Assembly: GCF_000337215.1 (NCBI RefSeq)
Contig: NZ_AOHZ01000035.1
Coordinates: 1-37,385, forward strand
DNA length: 37,385 bases
Direction: 5' to 3'
Origin: Natronolimnohabitans innermongolicus JCM 12255
GTDB lineage: Archaea; Halobacteriota; Halobacteria; Halobacteriales; Natrialbaceae
Part shown: piece after piece, positions 16,717-22,833 of the stretch
How positions within the stretch are numbered: the first letter of the stretch is position 1
How the letters are laid out: every line of letters begins with the position of its first letter
Translations under genes and position numbers: made by a program
The notes under the pieces: generated by a model
Database searches by the model: none
Told to the model about the DNA's origin: nothing
Seen by the model: only the letters and a program-made list of their open reading frames with translations

Positions 16717-16766
16717 TGTAACACAGTACGAATCTTATATTTAAACAAGTTTCGAGTAGTGTTACA
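16717..16766 (-). promoter_or_regulatory. Promoter and dyad operator of the winged-helix/nucleotidyltransferase pair
   Basis: TGTAACAC at 16717-16724 and its exact complement GTGTTACA at 16759-16766 flank the TATA box TTTAAATA (minus strand, 16738-16745). The half-sites are 42 bp apart, four helical turns, so they lie on the same face of the DNA. The TATA spacing puts the transcription start at the ATG. Two DNA-binding dimers, or one tetramer, of the winged-helix protein could therefore close the promoter. Confidence 0.65.
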
Positions 16767-16804
16767 CCAGAGGGAGGATTGAAGGAGAACGGTCAAACAC
16801 AGTC

Positions 16805-16845
16805 TTAACCAACAATACTATGTCAGCAACGTTTTTGTTGGTTAA
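16805..16845. repeat. 41-bp dyad element, copy 1 (origin side, upstream of 16862 gene)
   Basis: TTAACCAACAA at 16805-16815 and its perfect complement at 16835-16845 are separated by 19 bp. The same dyad, with small changes, recurs at 17311-17351 and 22562-22601. This copy lies 16 bp before the ATG at 16862 and encloses a TATA-like AATACTAT, so it may be an operator as well as a possible replication or partition site. Confidence 0.7.
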
Positions 16846-16861
16846 CACGGATTGAGTTGCC

Positions 16862-17185
16862 ATGTCCTACGAGCCACCGACACCCCCACAGGAACTTCCC
16901 GCCGATGTCGTCGACACACTTGACGACTACTCGCCTGAACTCCTTCGGTACGTCGCCAGGTACACTAAGGATCTTGCAGAATACCGCGAGCGAGAGGCAC
17001 GACTAGCGGAAAACGAAGGGAACAACCAGATCAAGGAGCAACCAGAGGACCTTCCAGATGACGTCCCGTCGAAGGCCACGATCACAGTGAAGGAGATTAA
17101 CGACAACCGCTACTACTACTGGCAGTGGCGGGATGGAGAAAAGATACGCTCAAAGTACAAAGGCCCAGTCGATCCAGAGAACTAG
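16862..17185 (+). CDS. Small DUF6788-like haloarchaeal protein beside the origin
   Basis: The protein has 107 residues: an N-terminal Pro-rich start, a helical middle (LLRYVARYTKDLAEYREREARLAE, about 28-50 in two helices), an acidic linker, and a C-terminal beta motif YYYWQWRDGEKIRSKYKG (84-101). That ending resembles DUF6788-type small proteins, in which an aromatic strand and a basic SKYKG turn are conserved. It starts directly after the first dyad element and lies 35 nt before the first ORB. Small genes in this place often accompany haloarchaeal plasmid replicators, but a role in initiation is only inferred. The ATG at 16862 is well supported. Confidence 0.75.
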   Translation: MSYEPPTPPQELPADVVDTLDDYSPELLRYVARYTKDLAEYREREARLAENEGNNQIKEQPEDLPDDVPSKATITVKEINDNRYYYWQWRDGEKIRSKYKGPVDPEN

Positions 17186-17310
17186 TCCTTGTTTAGGTTG
17201 GTTGGTCGAAGGACGTCGATTTACTGGAAACAGTGGTGTGGGAGTTGGGAATACTGATCCCAGTTGTTCGCTGATCTCGGTTAGAACAGCGTTCTACTCG
17301 CGAAGCGTAA

Positions 17311-17351
17311 TTAACTAACACAAGGCGGAAACCCGTCCACTTGTTGGTTAA
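17311..17351. repeat. 41-bp dyad element, copy 2 (inside the origin)
   Basis: The left half TTAACTAACACAA (17311-17323) is an imperfect form of the TTAACCAACAA half-site, and the right half TTGTTGGTTAA (17341-17351) is exact. Spacing matches copy 1 to the base. It lies between the first ORB and the inverted ORB, with no TATA box or gene start near it. Confidence 0.65.
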
Positions 17352-17461
17352 TCGGTGTAGGTCGTCTGACGAGAGTCAGACACCACCATTTCCACTAATA
17401 CGCTCACACAATGAACTGATGATCGTATCTTATCCACTCTCCCCCCACTGTTTCCAGTAAA

Positions 17462-17555
17462 GCTAGTAGCAAGGGTCTCCTGAGCTGTGGTGTTGTTTTG
17501 TTTCAATAGAATCAAACCCAACAACAAGCCACCTCTAGCTCTCCTACGGACTAGC
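17462..17555. repeat. Long imperfect dyad in the origin core
   Basis: The outer arms GCTAGT (17462-17467) and ACTAGC (17550-17555) are exact. Inner arms pair imperfectly, for example GAGCTGTGGTG near 17482 with the complement of CACCTCTAGCTC, and TTGTTTTGTTT with AAACCCAACAA, around a centre near 17510. It adjoins the inverted ORB and the AT-rich stretch and may help melting. Confidence 0.5.
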
Positions 17556-18060
17556 TCGGACGGTAAGGATATAAACTTTTCTCTGATTTAGAGTTATCTT
17601 TCACTATCCGACTGTCTTCCGTAGTCCTTTACTGGAAATAGTGGGGTGGGGGTGTTCCGTCATTCTTATCCAGTGATTCCCTCTTCTGTCTAGCGATTCC
17701 TATTCTTCCATGGTATACTGGAAACGATGGCGTCTGTACTGTATATAAAAGATTGTTTACTGGAAATACTGGAACCCTGTGGTTTCTGTTCTGTAAGCAT
17801 CCAACTGGAAGCACCGAGAATTACTGGAAATAACGGGGTGAGTTTGATCACTTGTCGGTTGATGTCTTTACTGGAAATAGTGGGGTGTAGTGTCTCAAAG
17901 ATGCTTTCTTAATAACAACCAAATTGACTTTCTTCCAATAGACTGGAAACAATGGGGTCGATATCCAATAGTGGAAACCATGCTCCTCATGGTTATACTG
18001 GAAATAGCGGAAACAGTGGTCGAAACAGTTATGATTCTTGCCTGAATCAGTCGACACAAT

Positions 18061-19299
18061 ATGACTCCACGATTCCAGCCGGACGACACACTGTACAAAC
18101 GACGGAATACACTCAAAGTCGAGTATGTTCCAGACGACATCGTCGGACGGGATAACGAGATTGAGGAGTACGAAGCAGCCCTACAGCCGATCATCAACGG
18201 CGAGTACCCCGATAACATCTTCATTTACGGCAAGACCGGTGTCGGGAAGACTGCTGTGACAAATTTCTTGCTAAACGAACTCCAGGAATCTGCAAAACAT
18301 TTTGAAGTCGATCTCTCTGTCATCACGCTCAACTGCGATGGCCTCAGCACGAGCTATCAGGCCGCGATCAGTCTGGTGAACAATCTCCGAGAACCCGAAC
18401 ACCACATCGCCGAAACCGGTCATCCGCAATCCAAAGTCTACCGCCTTCTCTGGGATGAACTCAATAATCTCTCTGGGACTGTCATCATCGTTCTCGACGA
18501 GATCGACCACATCACGGATGATACGTTCCTCTACCAGATTACTCGCGCAGACAACAACGGATACATCGACAACATTCAGCTTGGCCTCATCGGGATTAGC
18601 AACGACTCGACGTTCCGAGAGCAGCTTGACGCGAAGGTTCAATCGTCTCTGTGTGAAACCGAGATCTCGTTTCCGCCGTATGGAACTAAAGAGCTCCAGA
18701 AAGTTCTCGAACAGCGAGCAGATATCGCGTTCCACCAAAGCGCACTCGAGGACGGAGTGATTCCGTTGTGTGCTGCCCTTGGTCGCCAGGATGGTGGAGA
18801 CGCCCGACGAGCGATTACGCTCCTTCGGAAGGCTGGCGATCTTGCACGCACCGAGAACGCGGATTCGGTTACGACTGATCATGTTGAACGCGCCCAGGAG
18901 AAACTTGAAGCACAACAGAGCATGGACATCATGCGCGACCTCACCGAACACGAGCAACTCACGCTCTACGCGCTGACTACGCTCGCTGCCGAGGACGCTA
19001 CCCCTGCCCGATCGCGGATCGTCTACCAGCGCTACAAAGAACTCTGTGAGTTCCAGGGTCGAGACCCACGTACGGCCCGCCGGATGCGCAGCTTCCTGTC
19101 CGACTTCGAGATTCTCAATCTAACGCTCTCGCACATAGAACACCGTGGTCAGGACGGCGGAACGTACCGCGAACATGAAATCAACCGGGACATCGCGACT
19201 GTCGTCGACGCGCTACAGACGATCATCAGCGAGATCGGTGCCCACCGGAGTATCATCGAGTACCTTCCCGACTCCGGTGAAGAATTTGCGGCGATGTAG
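18061..19299 (+). CDS. orc1/cdc6: Orc1/Cdc6 replication initiator
   Basis: The protein has 412 residues with a full AAA+ ATPase: Walker A GKTGVGKT (57-64), Walker B VLDEIDH (144-150), sensor 1 GISND (178-182) and sensor 2 GGDARRA (245-251). A C-terminal winged-helix DNA-binding domain covers about 300-412. Orc1/Cdc6 proteins bind ORBs and load the MCM helicase; the ORB array ends 40 nt upstream, so this initiator most likely acts on its own origin. The start at 18061 gives the usual short N terminus. A parS-like word pair (TGATTC at 18032-18037, GAATCA at 18044-18049) lies in its promoter, hinting at cross-control by the partition proteins. Haloarchaeal replicons often carry one such origin-specific initiator each. 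Confidence 0.95.
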   Translation: MTPRFQPDDTLYKRRNTLKVEYVPDDIVGRDNEIEEYEAALQPIINGEYPDNIFIYGKTGVGKTAVTNFLLNELQESAKHFEVDLSVITLNCDGLSTSYQAAISLVNNLREPEHHIAETGHPQSKVYRLLWDELNNLSGTVIIVLDEIDHITDDTFLYQITRADNNGYIDNIQLGLIGISNDSTFREQLDAKVQSSLCETEISFPPYGTKELQKVLEQRADIAFHQSALEDGVIPLCAALGRQDGGDARRAITLLRKAGDLARTENADSVTTDHVERAQEKLEAQQSMDIMRDLTEHEQLTLYALTTLAAEDATPARSRIVYQRYKELCEFQGRDPRTARRMRSFLSDFEILNLTLSHIEHRGQDGGTYREHEINRDIATVVDALQTIISEIGAHRSIIEYLPDSGEEFAAM

Positions 19300-19313
19300 C
19301 GCAAGGGTACATC

Positions 19314-19823
19314 TTATTCATCGCCAATATCGTCGAGTTCTTCGCCTGCTATTTCGACCAATTTCTGTAGTCGCTCGTTGAATTCGTCTTCAAACTCTGT
19401 GTGGAGAGATTCATCGTACATTCGTAGAGTACGACCAAGCCCTATCGCGGCCAGCCAGTCACGGACCTGATTGCTATTCATATCCTCAACGGGCGTGGAT
19501 AGCGCTTCAGAGCTTAAACCAGCTGCCCACAGTTGGAGTAGGTCCAATTCTTCGACCATCGCGAGACGGGCGAAATCTTCCAGGGCGGCGTTCACTTCTC
19601 GGGATAATTGCATATACGAAACCGAGTCCCGGTCGAGTTCACGTTCGCCACTGAGTAGACCATTGATGTAGGAGAGCGAACGTAGCGAGAGAAATCCATC
19701 TCGACTTACTGCCATCGGCGGATCTGTTTCTGACTCTGCGACCTTAGAAAGTGCCTGCCCGCATGAACCACAGTAGTGGTGAATATCTTTGACTCGACTT
19801 CCGCAATTTGAGCAATAGGGCAT
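19314..19823 (-). CDS. Zinc-ribbon protein of unknown function
   Basis: With the ATG at 19823 the protein has 169 residues and begins MPYCSNCGSRV; nine codons of open frame upstream were left out because the zinc ribbon normally starts at the terminus. The ribbon is Cys-x2-Cys (CSNC) with Cys-x2-Cys (CGSC) 14 residues later. The remainder is acidic and helical, with no membrane segment or catalytic motif. It converges on orc1 with a 14-nt gap and is divergent from the TIR-domain gene, with about 100 nt between the starts. It may therefore be a regulator of the TIR module or an independent accessory gene. The function is not recognised. Confidence 0.7.
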   Translation of the reverse strand: MPYCSNCGSRVKDIHHYCGSCGQALSKVAESETDPPMAVSRDGFLSLRSLSYINGLLSGERELDRDSVSYMQLSREVNAALEDFARLAMVEELDLLQLWAAGLSSEALSTPVEDMNSNQVRDWLAAIGLGRTLRMYDESLHTEFEDEFNERLQKLVEIAGEELDDIGDE

Positions 19824-19896
19824 ATCGAACACTGCGATTCGTAGGTACACAGGTGTTGCTAGCCGAGCCCAGAAATTAGTGAAAAGTCCCCTTGGG

Positions 19897-19904
19897 TTTA
19901 AATA
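19897..19904 (+). promoter_or_regulatory. TATA box of the TIR-domain gene
   Basis: TTTAAATA is centred about 26 nt before the GTG at 19927, the spacing expected for leaderless haloarchaeal transcripts. An upstream GTG at 19879 lies before the box and would be outside this transcript, which decides the start. Confidence 0.65.
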
Positions 19905-19926
19905 CTCAAATCACGACATATTTGTT

Positions 19927-20775
19927 GTGACGCCAAACGAAAACGACCACGTCACCCGCGTCCCGACAGTCGAGGTTCAAAGCCCCACTGGCTGCCTCGA
20001 TGTGAACTCTTTGGTGAATGGACGAGATGACACCGACCCGTTCTCTGCCCTGTTCAGCGATGGTAATAGCGACAGTGTCTTAGACGCCACTGAACCAACA
20101 TCTGTCCCGACCGGCAGCGACCAACCACCGAACCTTGTCGACCTCGGAAAGGACCTCCTTGTCGGGTATGCTGACTGGAAGGGCGGGCAAGTCGAACACG
20201 ACCCGCACGACGACCCACTTCGATACCTCTGGAACGACGCACCAGAATTGATCATTGCTGCCGCCGCCGCGGGCTATCTCTCATATAAGGGAGCGCAGGG
20301 ACTCGGTGGTCTGGTTTCAGCCGGCTCTACAACTGAAGACACCGATTCACCGGCCCGACCTCGGCTTCCCCTTGATGATCGACCATATCGGGTGTTCGTG
20401 AGTCATTCGTGGAAGTACTCTGATCAGCGCGAACGTATCGAGAAGTTCCTCGATGACGAAGAGCGACTCGACTGGCAGAATTTCAGCGTCCCAGAGGACG
20501 ACCCGCTGGAGTTCGAGGACACGAACGATCTTCGACAGCAGCTCTATCAGCAGGTTCGACAAGCGAACGTTGTCGTCGTTGTTGCTGGAATGTATGTCTC
20601 GCACAGTGAATGGATCGAGGAGGAAATTGAGATGGCGAAACACTTCGAAAAACCCATTATCGGAGTGCAGCCGAACGGGAACGAGCGACTACCCGTCTCG
20701 GTGAGGGACGCTGCGGACGAGATCGTTGGTTGGCGACAGCGGTCGATTGTGAACGCGATTGCGAAACATGGCTGA
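19927..20775 (+). CDS. TIR-domain protein with hydrophobic segment, probable defence effector or sensor
   Basis: Starting at the leaderless GTG at 19927, the product has 282 residues. Residues 1-105 are acidic and unrecognised. A hydrophobic, Ala/Gly-rich stretch (about 108-132, LIIAAAAAGYLSYKG) may insert in the membrane. From about 153 there is a TIR-like domain of the MTH538/DUF1863 (ThsB-like) kind: RVFVSHSWKYSDQRERI, a helix, then QANVVVVVAGMYVSHSEWIEEEIEMA, where Glu232/Glu233 are in the place of the catalytic Glu of NAD-cleaving or cyclic-ADP-ribose-making TIRs, and KPIIGVQP. The next gene overlaps by 8 nt, so the two make one unit. By analogy with Thoeris it may make a signal from NAD; that it is a defence gene is inferred. 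Confidence 0.82.
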   Translation: MTPNENDHVTRVPTVEVQSPTGCLDVNSLVNGRDDTDPFSALFSDGNSDSVLDATEPTSVPTGSDQPPNLVDLGKDLLVGYADWKGGQVEHDPHDDPLRYLWNDAPELIIAAAAAGYLSYKGAQGLGGLVSAGSTTEDTDSPARPRLPLDDRPYRVFVSHSWKYSDQRERIEKFLDDEERLDWQNFSVPEDDPLEFEDTNDLRQQLYQQVRQANVVVVVAGMYVSHSEWIEEEIEMAKHFEKPIIGVQPNGNERLPVSVRDAADEIVGWRQRSIVNAIAKHG

Positions 20776-21382
20776 GGAGGGCTCAACGGAGCTAGAGCCG
20801 TCGTCAGATTCAGATACGACCTCTAACGACTTCCCCAACCCCACGCGCGATGAGACGCTCATCGACCAGTACACACACTACGCCGGGAGTGCGATGGGCG
20901 TTTCTGACCGGAGACTTCGGACAAATCGGTTTTACGTCTCACTCCTCTCCGGAATTCTGGTCGTAATCACGTTTATCGCCCGGGAGCCTCTTTCGCTCGC
21001 TCAACAGATCGGGTTCGTGGCAGTGGGTCTGCTTGGCGTTTGTCTCTGCGGACTCTGGTATCAGACAGTGGACTCCCACCGTCGACTAAACCAGGCCAAA
21101 TATGAGATACTCCATGAGATGGAATCCAACCTCGCGTATCCAGTGTATCAACAGGAGTGGGAGCGTTTAGGCCCAACTGGAGCCACCGAGTCACATGATA
21201 CCCGGTTTCCTCGAATCACGATGCTTGGCGAGGTTCTTTGGGATATCGCTCGAAACACCGACGACGTCCAATATTACGAGCAAACGACAGTAGAGAAGAC
21301 GATTGCCGCACTATTGGCACACCTGTACGTTCTTCTCACATTGTACGCTAGCGGTTTGCTGGTGTATTCCATTGTCTGGTAG
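20768..21382 (+). CDS. Three-span membrane protein, RipA-like, partner of the TIR protein
   Basis: The ATG at 20768 lies inside the TIR gene (8-nt overlap), giving 204 residues; an in-frame ATG 9 nt earlier is possible. There are two close membrane spans (about 55-71, FYVSLLSGILVVITFIA, and 81-99, IGFVAVGLLGVCLCGLWYQ), then the charged helix SHRRLNQAKYEILHEME, then a third span at the C terminus (about 179-203). This layout recalls RipA-family octameric membrane proteins and, more loosely, SLATT-type 2TM effectors that accompany defence sensors. I infer that it forms a membrane complex or pore triggered by the TIR protein. The family name is a judgement from layout and the NQAKYEILHE-type helix, not a verified match. 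Confidence 0.78.
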   Translation: MAEEGSTELEPSSDSDTTSNDFPNPTRDETLIDQYTHYAGSAMGVSDRRLRTNRFYVSLLSGILVVITFIAREPLSLAQQIGFVAVGLLGVCLCGLWYQTVDSHRRLNQAKYEILHEMESNLAYPVYQQEWERLGPTGATESHDTRFPRITMLGEVLWDIARNTDDVQYYEQTTVEKTIAALLAHLYVLLTLYASGLLVYSIVW

Positions 21383-21464
21383 TAGTCCAATGTACAGCTG
21401 ACGTTTGGTGTGACAGAGTTGATGAAACTATCGTCAGGAAGTACTTATGGGTGCCCCCCGGACG

Positions 21465-22046
21465 ATGCGTATGGGACTATTTGAGACCTTATTTAGCTCA
21501 TCCACCGCTGACTCTGTTCCTCAGGCACAGCAGCCAGGTAAGCACGAAATCTTCCCCGACGAGAAGTACAATGTCGCTTACGCCGTCGCTGCCCGACGTG
21601 AGGAGCTGCGGGCATTAGAACAGCTACTAGAAACGGACCAGACCTCACCTACCGCCTTAGAGGCAGAGCCCTTTCTACGGGAAATAATCGATGAAATGGA
21701 GCACGACAAAGAATACTCTCTTCGCCTTCGCACATCAGGCGAGGGTCTTGTCGACGATATTCGTGAGCTCTTGGAGCACTGGGATAAACAGGTAGATGGT
21801 CAGATCGGGACGATTTGGTGGCCTATCGGTGCCGATACTACATTCAGGCTGTACCTTCACTACCTAGAGGTTCGGGCTGATGCAGAGGATGACCAATTTT
21901 CGTTCCCTGAGTCCGCTGGACAGGTTCACACTCTTGTCCAACGCGGACTTAGTGCAATGGCAGATGACGACAACTCAAAGCTCGCTGTAGTGCACAAGCG
22001 AGATATTCCTTGGGAGACTCCAACTGAGGAAGACCAGAACGAATAG
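21465..22046 (+). CDS. Unknown soluble protein downstream of the TIR/membrane pair
   Basis: The start is uncertain: ATGs at 21447, 21465 and 21471 share the frame. A TATA-like TACTTAT at about 21440-21446 favours 21465, which would be leaderless and give 193 residues. The protein is acidic, with helices in REELRALEQLLET, EIIDEMEHDKEYSLRLR and VDDIRELLEHW, and a WWPIGADTTFRLYLHYLEV strand-helix element. No motif, zinc site or membrane span is seen. It is 82 nt after the membrane-protein gene and probably has its own promoter. It could be a third component or a fused cargo gene; its function is unknown. Confidence 0.7.
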   Translation: MRMGLFETLFSSSTADSVPQAQQPGKHEIFPDEKYNVAYAVAARREELRALEQLLETDQTSPTALEAEPFLREIIDEMEHDKEYSLRLRTSGEGLVDDIRELLEHWDKQVDGQIGTIWWPIGADTTFRLYLHYLEVRADAEDDQFSFPESAGQVHTLVQRGLSAMADDDNSKLAVVHKRDIPWETPTEEDQNE

Positions 22047-22100
22047 CTGCTCTCCGAAGGCTTTCTATCAAAATGAAATGCGTTCACGCCCTACGATCTG

Positions 22101-22122
22101 TGAATCACTGATTCACTGATCA
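22101..22122. repeat. Partition-type iterons at the end of the orphan adaptor gene
   Basis: TGAATCAC, TGATTCAC and TGATCA follow each other in 8-bp steps and span the stop codon of the adaptor copy at 22113. The same units occur at 27981-28002 and in the field at 29366-29757. Confidence 0.7.
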
Positions 22123-22373
22123 GCGTTTTGCTTTGCGAGCTCGCGAATTTTCTCCTTCGTCTCCTCTCGATACTCGCCAAAAGCCACCTCGAAGACACCT
22201 CGGTAGTAGTGTTTGTTCTTCTCCAGCGTGACGCCCTCGCGCTTTAGTTGCTTCTTCAGGCGAGTAAATGTGATCTCGATGTCCTCGCTCTGCTCTGGTT
22301 CCACGTATATCGTGACAGAATCCCAATCCTCGCGGATGTTCAGTGGTTCGTCGTCTGATTCTTCTGCTACCAT
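22113..22373 (-). CDS. Orphan copy of the ParA-associated adaptor (short form)
   Basis: The start at 22373 follows a strong AGGAGG ribosome-binding site about 6 nt upstream, giving 86 residues; a longer frame to 22424 was rejected. The product matches the C-terminal domain of the adaptor encoded at 27993-28445 at about 86 percent of positions (NIREDWDSVTIYVEPEQSE, then ITFTRLKKQLKRE and EVAFGEYREETKEKIREL). It lacks the acidic 65-residue N-terminal tail of that gene and has no ParA beside it. Base differences are mostly silent, so both copies seem to be under selection for protein. It probably binds the same iterons, and might compete with or replace the long form. Together with 27993 it brackets a 5.6-kb block holding the GHKL gene. 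Confidence 0.8.
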   Translation of the reverse strand: MVAEESDDEPLNIREDWDSVTIYVEPEQSEDIEITFTRLKKQLKREGVTLEKNKHYYRGVFEVAFGEYREETKEKIRELAKQNADQ

Positions 22374-22500
22374 CGTTTCCTCCTGATATTCCAGTTGAAA
22401 TCTACCTCTCCTGACACCAATCAATCAAAGATTCTGGGTATCACATGCTCTTCCACATATTTCGGTCGTCCCTACCTTCCCGGTGACTACCGTTCCTAAT

Positions 22501-22737
22501 CTATTCTCCGTCATTTCCGTCGCTCACCATGGTTCGAATTTTGGCCGGTACAGACCATTGTTTAACCAACGAAATGGATGGATCGACGGTTTGTTGGTTA
22601 ACGCTTCGTGCCCTATGCTCGATTCGTGGTCGTTGAGCTCCCCTCGCGGGACAACCTGAATCCGCCGCCGCTGCTACCCGGTCCAGCGCGGTTCGTTCGA
22701 ACTCTTGAATTTCTGGGTCGATGAAGATTTCATCCAT
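22501..22737 (-). CDS. Small ORF, uncertain, containing a dyad element
   Basis: The 78-codon frame begins MDEIFIDPEIQEFERTALDRVAAAADSG, which looks like real acidic haloarchaeal protein, but its second half (Arg/Gln/Ser-rich) is built on the dyad element at 22562-22601 and looks non-coding. It may be the 5' fragment of a gene truncated by recombination, followed by non-coding DNA. It lies 96 nt downstream of the GHKL gene on the same strand, with a modest TATA-like AATAT in between. Treat as tentative. Confidence 0.3.
   Translation of the reverse strand: MDEIFIDPEIQEFERTALDRVAAAADSGCPARGAQRPRIEHRARSVNQQTVDPSISLVKQWSVPAKIRTMVSDGNDGE
22562..22601. repeat. 40-bp dyad element, copy 3 (near the orphan adaptor)
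   Basis: TTAACCAAC at 22562-22570 and TTGTTGGTTAA at 22591-22601 repeat the half-sites of the two origin-side copies at almost the same spacing (one base shorter). It is 5 kb from the origin, between the GHKL gene and the orphan adaptor. Confidence 0.65.
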
Positions 22738-22833
22738 GCTAGGGTACCGACGGGTCGGGGGTTGTCGTTACCCATTGGATATTTCACCTAGTCGACTAAT
22801 ACGGTCGAATGGGTACCAGCGACGCTTGACATC

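Larger units (their letters stand above)
17220..18020. other. Replication origin with about nine ORB-like boxes
   Basis: Immediately upstream of orc1/cdc6, boxes with the core ACTGGAAA followed by a G-rich tail occur at about 17220-17244, 17628-17652, 17714-17736, 17756-17782, 17820-17841, 17867-17890, 17940-17960 and 17994-18020 on the plus strand, and at 17437-17461 in the opposite orientation. This matches archaeal origin recognition boxes, including the haloarchaeal G-string. The inverted box and the box at 17628 face outwards from a segment that holds a long dyad (17462-17555) and an AT-rich stretch (about 17565-17612), the probable unwinding element. The array contains no gene. I infer bidirectional initiation directed by the adjacent Orc1. 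Confidence 0.88.

Noticed and set aside
18271-18957. 228-codon minus-strand frame within orc1/cdc6
   Set aside because: Antisense shadow of the AAA+ domain; no motif, and orc1 has all its catalytic residues in the other frame.
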